This document shows, in pieces, positions 9,115-17,571 of a stretch of 45,324 nt of DNA (within the stretch, counting starts at the first letter, position 1; every line of letters starts with the position of its first letter). A model generated the notes under the pieces. That model ran no database searches. It worked only from the letters and a program-made list of their open reading frames with translations, and was not told the DNA's origin. The translations under genes and the position numbers were made by a program. Source of the DNA: Comamonas sp. SCN 65-56 (GTDB taxonomy: Bacteria; Pseudomonadota; Gammaproteobacteria; Burkholderiales; Burkholderiaceae_C); the NCBI RefSeq assembly GCF_001724135.1, contig NZ_MEDS01000026.1, positions 1 through 45,324 on the forward strand, given 5' to 3'.

Positions 9115-10008
9115 ATGGATGTCACCACGCAGAATTTTGAAGCCGAGGTCATCGCCGCCTCGATGACCACCCCTGTCCTCGTCGACTTCTGGGCGCCCTG
9201 GTGCGGCCCGTGCAAGACGCTGGGCCCCATATTGGAAAAGCTGGAGGCGGACTACGGCGGGCGCTTCAAGCTCGCCAAGGTCGATTCCGACCAGGAGCAG
9301 CAACTCGCCGCCATGTTCGGCGTGCGCAGCATCCCGACGGTGGTGCTGATGATGAACGGCCAGCCGGTGGATGGCTTCATGGGCGCGCTGCCCGAGAGCC
9401 AGGTGCGGGCTTTCCTGGACAAGCATCTCCCGCCGGCCGATGAAATGCCTGAAGAGCCTGCCGGGGCGCTTGAGGAAAATGCTGACGCTGGCACCACCCT
9501 GGAAGCGCTGCAGGCCGCGGTGGATGCGGCGCCGGCCAACGACGACGCTCGTTTTGAGCTGGTGAAATTCCTGCTGCAGCAGGGCCAGCTTGACGCCGCC
9601 AAGATGGCCTTCGCGCCGGTCGCCGCCAAGGTCGAGATCTCGCGCCATCTGGCGGCGTTGCAACTGTGGATCAATGCCATCGATTTTGTAGCTGAAACCG
9701 CAGATGCACAAAGCGCAATGGCTGGTTTTGACGCAAAAATTGCAGCCAACAAACGCGACTTTGCGGCCCGCTTTGGACGTGCGCGCGTTTTGATCGCCGG
9801 TCAACACTGGACCGATGCCATGGATGAACTGCTCGAGATCCTGATGCGTGACAAGGCCTGGAACGAGGACGCGGCGCGCAAGGCTTATGTCGCGGTGCTT
9901 GACCTGATCGAGCCGCCCAAGGTCAAGGTGGCCGATGGTCAGATTCCGCCCGAGGACCCGGTAGTGGCCAGCTACCGCAGGCGGCTGTCGAGCGTCGTGC
10001 TCAGCTGA
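9115..10008 (+). CDS. Thioredoxin-TPR protein (CnoX/YbbN-like)
   Basis: The N-terminal thioredoxin fold has the redox motif WCGPC (LVDFWAPWCGPCK). The second half (about residues 120-297) is helical and TPR-like, as in E. coli CnoX/YbbN, a holdase chaperone that also protects client cysteines; CnoX itself has lost the redox motif, which is intact here. The 297-aa length fits. The ATG at 9115 is preferred over 9097 because AGGA lies upstream of it and MDVTTQNFE fits thioredoxin starts. Residues about 190-206 (IDFVAETADAQSAMAGFDA) are encoded by a dispersed-repeat copy. Its stop overlaps the next ATG by one base. Confidence 0.88.
   Translation: MDVTTQNFEAEVIAASMTTPVLVDFWAPWCGPCKTLGPILEKLEADYGGRFKLAKVDSDQEQQLAAMFGVRSIPTVVLMMNGQPVDGFMGALPESQVRAFLDKHLPPADEMPEEPAGALEENADAGTTLEALQAAVDAAPANDDARFELVKFLLQQGQLDAAKMAFAPVAAKVEISRHLAALQLWINAIDFVAETADAQSAMAGFDAKIAANKRDFAARFGRARVLIAGQHWTDAMDELLEILMRDKAWNEDAARKAYVAVLDLIEPPKVKVADGQIPPEDPVVASYRRRLSSVVLS
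9682..9731 (+). repeat. Dispersed repeat copy inside the thioredoxin-TPR gene
   Basis: ATTTTGTAGCTG, CGCAGATGC, AAAGCGC, GGTTTTGA occur in this order and spacing. The complement of the proA copy shows TTTTTGATAGCTG, CGCAGACGC, TAAGCGC, TGTTTTG. The match runs over about 48 nt and keeps the reading frame open. Confidence 0.65.
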
Positions 10009-10823
10009 TGCGCCTTGCCGGTGCCGCGCTGGCGCTGGCGGCGTTGGGGCTCGCCGGTTGTGCCAGCGTGCCGCCGCCGGACGCATTGCTCAGCGGGGTC
10101 GCGCTCACGCGCCAGCGGGTCAGTCTGCCCGGGGACAGCGTTTTCGAAGCTGCGCTGCTGCAATGGCCGGGTGGCGGCGCGCCTCCCGTCGTGCTGGCGC
10201 GCCAGCGCATCGATGACGCAGGCAGTCCGCCCTATGCCTTGGCACTGCCCTATCGCCAGGCGGCGGTCACTCCGGGCCTGCGCCACGAGGTGCGCGCCAG
10301 CGTCTTGCAGGGCGACGGCTTGATCCTGCACAGCCCCGAGGACGTGGTGGTGCTGCTCGATCCGGCGCTGCGCCGTGTCGATGTGTTGCTGGCAGCGGTG
10401 GCGACGGCGCAAGCCCAGGCAGCGGTGGCGCTGCAGCAAACCTGGTGGCGTCTGGTGGACATCGCGGGTGGCGGCCCGCTGGTCGGCCTGCCTGCGGCGC
10501 AGGCGCAGCCTGCACATTTGCTGTTGCATGGCGCTGAGGCACGGGTGACAGGCTCTGGCGGCTGCAACCGCTTTGGTGGGCAGTACCGGCTGCAGGGACA
10601 GTCGCTGCGGTTTTTCGGGCTCAGCGCCACCTTGCGCCTGTGTCTGGATGGCGGGTCGAGCGAGGCAGGGTTTTTTGAGCGCCTGCCCCAGGTGGTCTCC
10701 TACTGGCAGAAGGACAGGCGCCTGGAGTTGCGTGGCAGTGACGGCAAGGCATTGCTGACATTTGAAGCGCAAGAGGACGGCGTGCCGCCGTTCGCACCCC
10801 GGCCCGACGCGTTCAGGCGGTGA
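10008..10823 (+). CDS. YbaY-META (HslJ-like) two-domain lipoprotein
   Basis: The 271-aa product starts with a lipoprotein signal (LAGC). A YbaY/YscW-type beta domain (about residues 25-135, with [16 protein letters not shown]) is followed by a META/HslJ domain (about 145-260, with [14 protein letters not shown] and [14 protein letters not shown]). Such domains occur in envelope-stress proteins of unclear biochemical role. Its ATG overlaps the stop of the thioredoxin-TPR gene by one base, so the two are translationally coupled. It converges on purC with an 11-nt overlap of the 3' ends. Confidence 0.75.
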   Translation: MRLAGAALALAALGLAGCASVPPPDALLSGVALTRQRVSLPGDSVFEAALLQWPGGGAPPVVLARQRIDDAGSPPYALALPYRQAAVTPGLRHEVRASVLQGDGLILHSPEDVVVLLDPALRRVDVLLAAVATAQAQAAVALQQTWWRLVDIAGGGPLVGLPAAQAQPAHLLLHGAEARVTGSGGCNRFGGQYRLQGQSLRFFGLSATLRLCLDGGSSEAGFFERLPQVVSYWQKDRRLELRGSDGKALLTFEAQEDGVPPFAPRPDAFRR

Positions 10824-11683
10824 GGCGCGCTAAGGCTTCGCGGTACTTGGCGGAGGTTTTGGCGATCACTTCCTGCGGCAGACGGGGTGCCGGCGCGGTC
10901 TTGTTCCAGGGTTTGCCGTCCACCAGCGCCTGCTCCAGCCAGTCGCGCACGAACTGCTTGTCAAAGCTCGGCGGGTTGGCGCCGGCGGGGCGTGAGCACC
11001 TCGTCCATCAGCACCAGCGCGCCGGAGGAGGTCAGGCCAAACTCGAACTTGGTGTCGGCAATGATCAGCCCCTTGGTCAGCGCATGCGCCGCGGCGGCCT
11101 CGTAGAGCGCGATCGCGGTGTCGCGGATTTTTGCCGCGAGGGGCTCACCCACCATCTGCACGGTGGCCGCGTAGCTGATGTTCTCGTCGTGCCCCGACGC
11201 CGCCTTGGCCGCGGGCGTGTAGATGGGGTGCGGCAGGCGCGCCGCGTTGGTCAGGCCCGCGGGCAGCGGCACGCCGCAGACCTCGCGGCTCGCCTGGTAT
11301 TCCTTCCAGCCGCTGCCGGCCAGATAGCCGCGCACCACCGCCTCGATGGCGATGGGCTGCAGGCGCCGGACCAGCATGGAGCGGCCCAGCACCTGCGGCC
11401 GTTCCTCGGCCGTCACGGCGGATTCGGGCGCTTCACCCGTCAGGTGGTTGGGAATGATGCGGGCGAGGCGCTCGAACCAGAACAGCGCCATCTGCGTGAG
11501 CAGCTGGCCCTTGCCCGGGATGGGTTCGCCCATGATCACGTCGAACGCCGAGAGCCGGTCGCTGGCGATCATCAGGATGCGGTCGTCGCCTACCGCGTAG
11601 TTGTCGCGCACCTTGCCGCGCGCCAAGAGCGGCAGCGAGGTGATGCGGGAGGTGTGCAGGGCGTTGGAAGCGGTGTCTGTCAT
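10813..11683 (-). pseudogene. purC: SAICAR synthetase with frameshifting deletion
   Basis: PurC joins CAIR and aspartate to make SAICAR. From ATG 11683 the frame reads a normal enzyme ([51 protein letters not shown]). After LTP it runs out of frame into RRRQPAEL and stops at 10961. The expected C-terminus resumes in another frame from about 10985 ([15 protein letters not shown] ... [13 protein letters not shown], stop at 10813). The lost segment normally holds DSSRFWPA and the following residues. The frame arithmetic implies a deletion of 2 mod 3, roughly 35 or 38 nt. It may be a true mutation or an assembly error at G/C-rich sequence. Confidence 0.85.
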
Positions 11684-11899
11684 GGTGCGAATCGGTGCCA
11701 CGCAGACCGCCGCACCCCGGACTAATCCCGCCATTGTGCCGTCTTTTCGACCGCTTGCGGGGCAAAGCCACTGGCGCCAGGCGGATGTCCTTTGCGCGGC
11801 GCAACTTCCCGGTGCATAGTGGCTCCAAGGGACAGGACAGGTTCGTCGGCCGCCCGGCACCGGGCGGCATTCTTCCACCGTGAACTACAGGAGAGTTTC

Positions 11900-12250
11900 A
11901 TGAATTTGACGATCAGCGGCCATCATCTCGAAGTGACCCCCGCCTTGCGCGGCTACGTCACGTCCAAGCTGGAACGTCTCATCCGGCACTTTGACCAGGT
12001 GGTGGACATCAAGGTCCTGCTCACCGTCGAGAAGCAGAAGGAAAAGGAAAAGCGCCAGCGCGCCGAATGCAACGTCCGCGTCAAGGGCTCCGATCTGTTC
12101 GCCGAGGCCAGCCACTTCGATCTCTATGCCGCGATCGACGAACTCATGGACAAGCTCGATCGCCAGGTGGTGCGCCACAAGACGCGTACGCAGGACCACC
12201 AGGCCGATCTGCGCCGCGCCACGATGCAGGCGGCGGGCGCGATGGCCTGA
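11900..12250 (+). CDS. hpf: Ribosome hibernation-promoting factor (short HPF/RaiA family)
   Basis: The 116-aa protein binds the small ribosomal subunit in slow growth and promotes inactive ribosomes. It has the family pattern MNLTISGHHLEVTPALRGYV, followed by a basic strand-helix region rich in K/R/E, and FDLYAAIDELMDKLDRQV. Only the N-terminal domain is present, so this is the short form. CAGGAGAG precedes the ATG at 11900. A short hairpin with a T tract follows. Confidence 0.94.
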   Translation: MNLTISGHHLEVTPALRGYVTSKLERLIRHFDQVVDIKVLLTVEKQKEKEKRQRAECNVRVKGSDLFAEASHFDLYAAIDELMDKLDRQVVRHKTRTQDHQADLRRATMQAAGAMA

Positions 12251-12272
12251 GCCCAGCCTCGCACCCAGCGCA

Positions 12273-12296
12273 GCCGTCTTTCGGGGCGGTTTTTTA
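12273..12296 (+). terminator. Probable rho-independent terminator after hpf
   Basis: A short stem CCGTC-tttcgg-GGCGG (one G-U pair) is followed by six T. It would separate hpf from the ppk1 promoter. Confidence 0.6.
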
Positions 12297-12324
12297 TCGG
12301 TGTTTGTCCTTGGGCCGGACACCG

Positions 12325-12342
12325 ATGTCATGAAATTGTCAC
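12325..12342 (+). promoter_or_regulatory. PhoB box upstream of ppk1
   Basis: ATGTCAT, four bases (GAAA), TTGTCAC: two 7-mers close to the PhoB half-site CTGTCAT with the canonical 4-bp spacing. A -10-like AATACT (12353-12358) lies about 10 bp downstream, the arrangement of Pho-regulon promoters where PhoB replaces the -35 contact. It predicts induction of ppk1 under phosphate starvation. Confidence 0.75.
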
Positions 12343-12366
12343 CGGCGCACCCAATACTCCGTCGGC

Positions 12367-14526
12367 ATGACGCCTGTGCAGACCCTCGACCCCGCTGCCG
12401 CGGGGTTCGCCGCTGGTGACGGACCCGAGGCGGCGGCCCTTGCGCCCGCCCGCCTGCTGCTGCTGAACCGCGACCACAGCATCCTGGCCTTCAACGAGCG
12501 CGTGCTGGACTGGGCGGTGCGCGAGGACGTGCCGCTGCTCGAGCGCCTGCGCTACCTGTGCATTGTCTCGTCCAACCTGGACGAGTTCTTCGAGGTGCGG
12601 GCCGCGGCCCATCTGGCCGCGGCCAGGGCGGCGCAGGCGGGCGAGACCGCCGATGACGGCTACGGCGCCGGCAGCTTCGAGGCCCTGTCGCTCAAGACGC
12701 ACGCGCTGGTGGCGCGCCAGTACGCGCTGTACAACGATTCGCTGATGCCGGCGTTCGCGGCGCATGGCATCCGCATCGTCTCGCACGGCGAGCGCACGCT
12801 GGCGCAGCGGCGCTGGGTGCGCGAGTACTTCCGGCGCGAGGTGCGCCCGCTGCTGATCCCCGTGGGGCTGGACCCGGCGCACCCGTTCCCGCAGGTGGCC
12901 AACAAGTCGCTGAACTTCATCGTGCGCCTGCGCGGCGGCGACGCCTTCGGGCGCGAGAACGAGATCGCCATCGTCAAGGTGCCGCGCGCGCTGCCGCGGC
13001 TGATGCGCCTGCCGGCCGGCGTCGCGCCGACGGGGCTGCGTTTCGTCAGTCTGTCGAGCATCATCCGCACGCACCTGGCCGAGCTGTTTCCGGGGCGCCA
13101 GGTGTGCGAGTTCTCGCAGTTCCGCGTCACGCGCCACTCGGACCTGGCGGTGGACGAGGACGACGTGCGCAACCTGCGCACCGCGCTGCGCCAGGGGCTG
13201 CAGCACCGCCACTACGGGCAGGCGGTGCGGCTGGAAGTTTCGGCCGGCTGCTCGCCCGTCCTGGCGGATTTCCTGCAAACCCAGTTCGCGCTGCCGGCGG
13301 CGGCGCTGTACCGGGTGCATGGCCCCGTCAATCTGGTGCGCATGGGGCAGCTGGTGGACCTGGTGGACGATGCGGCGCTGCTGTTCACGCCCTGGCGCCC
13401 GGCCTGGCCGGCCCGGCTGCCGCAGGCCGGCGCCATCCTGGCGCGGCTGCGCCGGCGCGACGTGCTGATCCACCAGCCGTTCGAGAGTTTTGATGGCGTG
13501 CTGGCCTTCCTGCGCGAGGCCGTGGGCGACCCGCAGGTGCTGGCCATCAAGCAGACCATCTACCGCACCGGCGCCGATTCCGAGCTGATGGAGCTGCTGC
13601 GTGAGGCGGTGCACCGCGGCAAGGAGGTGACGGCGGTGGTGGAGCTGAAGGCGCGTTTCGACGAGGAGGCCAACATCAACTGGGCCGAGGCGCTGGAGTC
13701 CATCGGCGCGCAGGTGGTGTATGGCGTGGTGGGCCTCAAGACGCACGCCAAGATGCTGCTGGTGACGCGCCGCGAGGGCAGCGGCCTGCGCCGCTACGGA
13801 CACCTGTCCACCGGCAACTACAACCCGCGCACCGCGCGCCTGTACACCGATCTGAGCTACCTGACGGCCGACGAGCACGTCACGGCCGACATGGACGCCG
13901 TGTTCGACCACTTGGCCAACCAGAACCGCCTGCCGAAGCTGCGCCGGCTGCTGCTGGCGCCGTTCGAGCTGCAGCGCAGCCTGATCGGCAAGATCGACGC
14001 GGCGGGCCTGGCGGCCGAGCGCGGCGAGGGCGGGCGCATCGTCGCCAAGATGAACGCGCTGACCGACGAGGACCTGATCCGCGCCCTGGTGCGCGCGGGC
14101 CAGCGCGGCGCGCGCATCGACCTGATCGTGCGCGGCGCCTGCATGCTGCCCGCGCGGGTGCCAGGCATCACCGACAACATCCGCGTGCGCTCGGTCATCG
14201 GGCGGTTTCTGGAGCACACCCGGGTGTTCTACTTCTGCGCCGGCGCGCAGGAGGAGCTGTACCTGGCCAGCGCCGACTGGATGAACCGCAACATGCTGCG
14301 GCGCGAGGAGATCGCCTGGCCGGTGACCGATCGCAAACTGCGCCAGCGCATCATCGACGAGTGCCTGGTGGCCTACCTGCACGACGACCGCGACGCCTGG
14401 ACGCTGGAGCCGGACGGCCGCTACGCCAGGGCGCCGCGCGCGCTGGACGGCGCGGGCGCGCAGAACGCACTGATGGCACGCTATGCGCCGTCGCCTGCGT
14501 CCACGGCCCCCCATCCGGACACCTGA
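12367..14526 (+). CDS. ppk1: Polyphosphate kinase 1
   Basis: PPK1 reversibly builds inorganic polyphosphate from ATP. The 719-aa product has the N-terminal domain signature LRYLCIVSSNLDEFFEVR, the catalytic segment ELKARFDEEANINWAEAL, the phospho-histidine region GVVGLKTHAKM, the second histidine-containing motif, and ASADWMNRN near the C-terminus. If the -10 element beside the PhoB box is real, transcription would start only a base or so before the ATG at 12367, so the message would be almost leaderless. Otherwise a later start is used, since the first ~20 residues are not conserved. It is followed directly by sixA. Confidence 0.95.
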   Translation: MTPVQTLDPAAAGFAAGDGPEAAALAPARLLLLNRDHSILAFNERVLDWAVREDVPLLERLRYLCIVSSNLDEFFEVRAAAHLAAARAAQAGETADDGYGAGSFEALSLKTHALVARQYALYNDSLMPAFAAHGIRIVSHGERTLAQRRWVREYFRREVRPLLIPVGLDPAHPFPQVANKSLNFIVRLRGGDAFGRENEIAIVKVPRALPRLMRLPAGVAPTGLRFVSLSSIIRTHLAELFPGRQVCEFSQFRVTRHSDLAVDEDDVRNLRTALRQGLQHRHYGQAVRLEVSAGCSPVLADFLQTQFALPAAALYRVHGPVNLVRMGQLVDLVDDAALLFTPWRPAWPARLPQAGAILARLRRRDVLIHQPFESFDGVLAFLREAVGDPQVLAIKQTIYRTGADSELMELLREAVHRGKEVTAVVELKARFDEEANINWAEALESIGAQVVYGVVGLKTHAKMLLVTRREGSGLRRYGHLSTGNYNPRTARLYTDLSYLTADEHVTADMDAVFDHLANQNRLPKLRRLLLAPFELQRSLIGKIDAAGLAAERGEGGRIVAKMNALTDEDLIRALVRAGQRGARIDLIVRGACMLPARVPGITDNIRVRSVIGRFLEHTRVFYFCAGAQEELYLASADWMNRNMLRREEIAWPVTDRKLRQRIIDECLVAYLHDDRDAWTLEPDGRYARAPRALDGAGAQNALMARYAPSPASTAPHPDT

Positions 14527-14528
14527 AA

Positions 14529-14990
14529 ATGGACCTGATTCTCTGGCGCCACGCCGAGGCGGAGAGCGAGGGCGACGAGGGCGAGGACATCGCCCGGCCC
14601 CTGACGCACCGTGGCGAGAAACAGGCCGCGCGCATGGCCGTCTGGCTGGAGCGCCAGCTCCCGGACGGTCTGCGCGTGCTGGCCAGCCCGGCGCGCCGGG
14701 CCGAGCAGACCGCGCGTGCGCTGGGCCGCAAGGTCAAGCTGCGTGCCGAACTGCTGCCCGGCGGCAGCCCCGACGAGCTGCTGACGCTGGCCCAGTGGCC
14801 GGACGCCCGCAGCGCCGTGCTGGTCGTCGGCCACCAGCCGCTGCTGGGCCAGACGGCCGCGCGCCTGCTGGGCTTGCAGGCGCCGGATTGCGCGATCCGC
14901 AAGGGGGCCGTCTGGTGGCTGCGGCACCGGCGGCGGCAGGGGGTCGAGGAAACCATCCTGCTGGCGGTGCGTTCGCCGGATTTTTTCTGA
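14529..14990 (+). CDS. sixA: Phosphohistidine phosphatase SixA
   Basis: This 153-aa histidine phosphatase carries the RHAE motif at residues 7-10 (LWRHAEAES), RRAEQTA, and the second catalytic histidine in VVGHQPLLG. In E. coli SixA acts on phospho-histidines of the nitrogen-PTS protein NPr. That suits a genome with ptsN and hprK a few kilobases away. It starts 2 nt after the ppk1 stop, so it should share the Pho-controlled transcript. The link between SixA and polyphosphate is suggested by context only. Confidence 0.88.
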   Translation: MDLILWRHAEAESEGDEGEDIARPLTHRGEKQAARMAVWLERQLPDGLRVLASPARRAEQTARALGRKVKLRAELLPGGSPDELLTLAQWPDARSAVLVVGHQPLLGQTAARLLGLQAPDCAIRKGAVWWLRHRRRQGVEETILLAVRSPDFF

Positions 14991-14999
14991 AAACTATCG

Positions 15000-15050
15000 A
15001 AAAATGAGCTACTGGCACTTGTATATCAAGCGCTTTATCCACTTTTGACC
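15000..15050. repeat. Dispersed repeat copy between sixA and the RHH-like gene
   Basis: AAAAATGAGCTACTGGCAC ... ATCAAGCGC ... CCACTTTTGA: an intergenic copy filling the 61-nt gap between two convergent stop codons. Confidence 0.6.
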
Positions 15051-15051
15051 A

Positions 15052-15402
15052 TTATTTTTTCGCTGCCTTGGGGCGCCCGGTCTTGATCGCCGGAACGGCC
15101 TGCAGGGCCACCAGCAGCGCGGCGTCGTCCAGGCCGGCGAGCAGCTTCAGGCCGGCGCGCAGCAGCTCGCTCTTCTTGGCCGGGCGCGCCAGCGCCGCCG
15201 CGCGCTGCTTGAGCGCGTCGATGGCGGCGTATTCGTCCTTGGGCATGGTGAAGCCGTCGCGCACCAGCTTGGGCTTGCGCGGCTTGGCGTCGGGCTCGGC
15301 GGCGGCCGGAGCGGGCTTCTTGCCCGGTGCGGGTGCGGCCGCGGCCGTTTTGGTTTTGGTCTTGGCGGCCGGGGCGCGAGGGGTTTTGGCGGTGGCGGGC
15401 AT
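15052..15402 (-). CDS. Basic protein with ribbon-helix-helix-like C-terminus
   Basis: This 116-aa protein has an N-terminal half of Ala/Lys/Pro repeats like histone H1/AlgP tails. The C-terminal half (about residues 45-116) contains LVRDGFTMPKDEYAAIDALKQRA and KKSELLRAGLKLL, a strand-helix-helix pattern resembling ribbon-helix-helix DNA-binding proteins. I know of no assigned function. A 12-bp-arm palindrome sits 18 nt upstream of its ATG and is a likely operator for autoregulation. It lies between ppk1-sixA and ppx, so a role in this block is possible but only suggested by position. Confidence 0.75.
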   Translation of the reverse strand: MPATAKTPRAPAAKTKTKTAAAAPAPGKKPAPAAAEPDAKPRKPKLVRDGFTMPKDEYAAIDALKQRAAALARPAKKSELLRAGLKLLAGLDDAALLVALQAVPAIKTGRPKAAKK

Positions 15403-15419
15403 GGTCTGGATCGGTTTGA

Positions 15420-15446
15420 AAACGGTATAAACAGTTTATACCGTTT
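15420..15446. promoter_or_regulatory. Palindromic operator candidate, TATA-rich
   Basis: AAACGGTATAAA-CAG-TTTATACCGTTT: 12-bp perfect arms around 3 nt, in an otherwise G/C-rich stretch. It lies in the 59-nt gap between the ppx stop and the RHH-like gene start, and its TATAAA/TATACC can serve as a -10 box. There is no T tract, so it is not a standard terminator. Confidence 0.65.
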
Positions 15447-15461
15447 GAAGACGCCGCGCCA

Positions 15462-16940
15462 TCACGCCAGCTCGGCCACGTATTCCCAGGGCGTTTTCTG
15501 CCAGGCCTGCGCCTCCTCGCGCAGCAGGTGCGCCGACTGCGGGAAGGCCGCCGCCCAGCCGGGGCGCGAGCGCACGCTGCAGCGGCGGCCATCCAGGCGC
15601 AGGGTCAGGCCTTGCACGTCGGGCGCGCGGCGTGCGTGGCACAGCGCGATGGCGGTGCGCAGGCACATGAGCTGCAGCGCCAGCACCGGGTCATCCAGGC
15701 CGGCTTCGAGCTTGCGCAGCTTGCCGCGGTGGCCCAGCACCAGCAGGCCCAGGGCGTGCAGCTCGGGCAGGGCGAAGCCGACGGCGTCGGCGTGCTCAAG
15801 GATGTAGGCGCCATGGCGGTGGTAGTCTTGGTGCGAGATGCGGCAACCGATCTCGTGCAGCTCGGCCGCCCATTGGAGCTTGCGCGCGGCGCGCTCGCTG
15901 CCCGGCGGCGCTGCGCCGGCGAACAGCCGCAGCGCCAGCTGTGCCACGCGAGCGGCCTGCGCCTCGTCCACGGCGAAGCGCCGCATCAGTGCGCGCACGC
16001 TGGCCGCCCGCAGGTCGGTGCCGGGCTGCTCGCGATCCAGCAGGTCGTACAGCGCGCCCTGGCGCAGCGCGCCCTGCGCCACCGCCATCCGCTCGACACC
16101 CAGCAGCTCGAAGAGCGCGCGCACGATGCACAAGCCCCCGCCGATGACCGGGCGCCGGTCGTCCTTGAGCCCTTCCAGGCGCACGCGGTCGGCATGGCGG
16201 GCGCGCAGCAGCTGCTCGCGCAGCCAGTCCAGCCCGGCGCGAGTGATGTATCCCTGTTCCCGGCCGGCCGCGGCAAGCATGGAGCCGATGGCGCCCGCCG
16301 TGCCCGAAGAGCCGTAGGCCACATCCCACAGTTCACCGCGGTATGGCTGGGCCGCCTCGTCGAGCACCGCCTTGGCGGCGGTCTCGGCGATCTCGAAGGC
16401 TCTGGGCGTGAACATGCCATCGGCGAAATAGCGCGCCGACCAGGCCACGCTGCCGACGCGGCAGGAGACGACGGCGCTGGACTCGAACTGCCGGCCCAGG
16501 ATCAGCTCGGTCGAGCGCCCGCCGACATCCACCACCAGCCGCCGCTCGTCGGACTGCGGCAGCAGCCGTGCCACGCCCTGGTAGATGAGGCGTGCCTCTT
16601 CGGGGCCGGAGACCACGTCGATCGGGAAGCCCAGAATCTGGTTGCCGCGGGTGATGAAGGCTTCACGGTTGCGCGCCTCGCGCAGGGTCTGCGTGGCGAT
16701 GGCGCGCACATGCCCTCGCGGGAAACCCGAGAGGCGCTCGGCGAAGCGCGCCAGGCAGTCCCAGCCGCGCTGCATGGCGTCGGGCGTGAGGTTGCGCTCC
16801 TCATCGAGCCCGCCGCCCTGGCGGACGGTTTCCTTGCGGTATTCGACGCGGTGGATGTGCCCGTGTTCGAGGCGGCCGATTTCGAGGCGAAAGCTGTTGG
16901 AACCCAGGTCCACGGCCGCCAGCAGTGTTCCGTCTTGCAT
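15462..16940 (-). CDS. ppx: Exopolyphosphatase (Ppx/GppA family)
   Basis: Ppx removes terminal phosphates from polyphosphate. The 492-aa product has the ASKHA-fold ATPase motifs AAVDLGSNSFRLEIG at the start, RAIATQTLREARN, VDVGGRSTELILG and the GSSGTAGAIG segment. An HD-like C-terminal region includes ELHEIGCRISHQDYHRHGAYILEH. The ATG at 16940 gives the standard family start. It runs toward ppk1-sixA with the RHH-like gene between, so synthesis and degradation genes face each other. Confidence 0.93.
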   Translation of the reverse strand: MQDGTLLAAVDLGSNSFRLEIGRLEHGHIHRVEYRKETVRQGGGLDEERNLTPDAMQRGWDCLARFAERLSGFPRGHVRAIATQTLREARNREAFITRGNQILGFPIDVVSGPEEARLIYQGVARLLPQSDERRLVVDVGGRSTELILGRQFESSAVVSCRVGSVAWSARYFADGMFTPRAFEIAETAAKAVLDEAAQPYRGELWDVAYGSSGTAGAIGSMLAAAGREQGYITRAGLDWLREQLLRARHADRVRLEGLKDDRRPVIGGGLCIVRALFELLGVERMAVAQGALRQGALYDLLDREQPGTDLRAASVRALMRRFAVDEAQAARVAQLALRLFAGAAPPGSERAARKLQWAAELHEIGCRISHQDYHRHGAYILEHADAVGFALPELHALGLLVLGHRGKLRKLEAGLDDPVLALQLMCLRTAIALCHARRAPDVQGLTLRLDGRRCSVRSRPGWAAAFPQSAHLLREEAQAWQKTPWEYVAELA

Positions 16941-17081
16941 GGTGCGCTGCGTGCTTGTTGAGGTGGGGGCGGCGCAGCATAGCACCGCGCCGTGACGGCG
17001 GCAGCCGCCCGGCGGCGGGCGCCGTGCGCAGGCGGGTTACTAGGGTTTACGCTAGTTGTGCATAATTACGACCCATTCGCC

Positions 17082-17549
17082 ATGAACCGACTCGCATCCA
17101 TATTGCCCCCTGCGCAGGTGCTCGTGGGCGTTGACGCCACCAGCAAGAAGCGCGCCTTTGAAGAGGCCGGTTTGCTGTTCGAGAGCCAGCACGGGCTGTC
17201 TCGGGCATTGATCACCGACAGCCTGTTTGCGCGCGAACGCCTGGGCTCCACCGGCCTGGGGCACGGGGTGGCGATTCCGCATGGACGCATCAAGGGCCTC
17301 AAGTCGCCGATGGCGGCAGTGTTCCAGTTGGCGCAGCCCATCGGTTTCGATGCGCCGGATGAGCAGCCGGTACGCTTGCTGATTTTTCTGCTCGTGCCCG
17401 AAGCGGCAACCCAGAAGCACCTGGAAATCCTCTCGGAAATTGCCGAGCTTCTGGGCGATGGCCAGCTGCGCGACCGTATCAAGACGAGTGCCGATGCAGC
17501 CGAATTGCACGGCTTGATCGCCGGCTGGCAAAGCGCGCACACGGTGTGA
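17082..17549 (+). CDS. ptsN: Nitrogen-regulatory PTS EIIA protein
   Basis: The 155-aa EIIA-Ntr protein takes phosphate from NPr/HPr and regulates metabolism and potassium uptake. The phosphorylated histidine lies in [13 protein letters not shown], and [19 protein letters not shown] is the typical second signature. The ATG at 17082 is chosen because [13 protein letters not shown] matches the usual start. It is followed after 22 nt by hprK, the classic betaproteobacterial pair. In E. coli dephospho-EIIA-Ntr acts on TrkA and KdpD; trk genes are also in this window. Confidence 0.93.
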   Translation: MNRLASILPPAQVLVGVDATSKKRAFEEAGLLFESQHGLSRALITDSLFARERLGSTGLGHGVAIPHGRIKGLKSPMAAVFQLAQPIGFDAPDEQPVRLLIFLLVPEAATQKHLEILSEIAELLGDGQLRDRIKTSADAAELHGLIAGWQSAHTV

Positions 17550-17571
17550 CCCGGGCGCAGCGGCGGGCAGC

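Noticed and set aside
12328-14514. Long minus-strand open frame opposite ppk1 (and similar ones opposite leuS at 26828-29809, kup at 41636-43069 and tkt at 2137-4098)
   Set aside because: These are antisense shadows of G/C-rich coding regions. Their conceptual proteins are low-complexity R/H/A/Q-rich, while the plus-strand genes are unmistakable.
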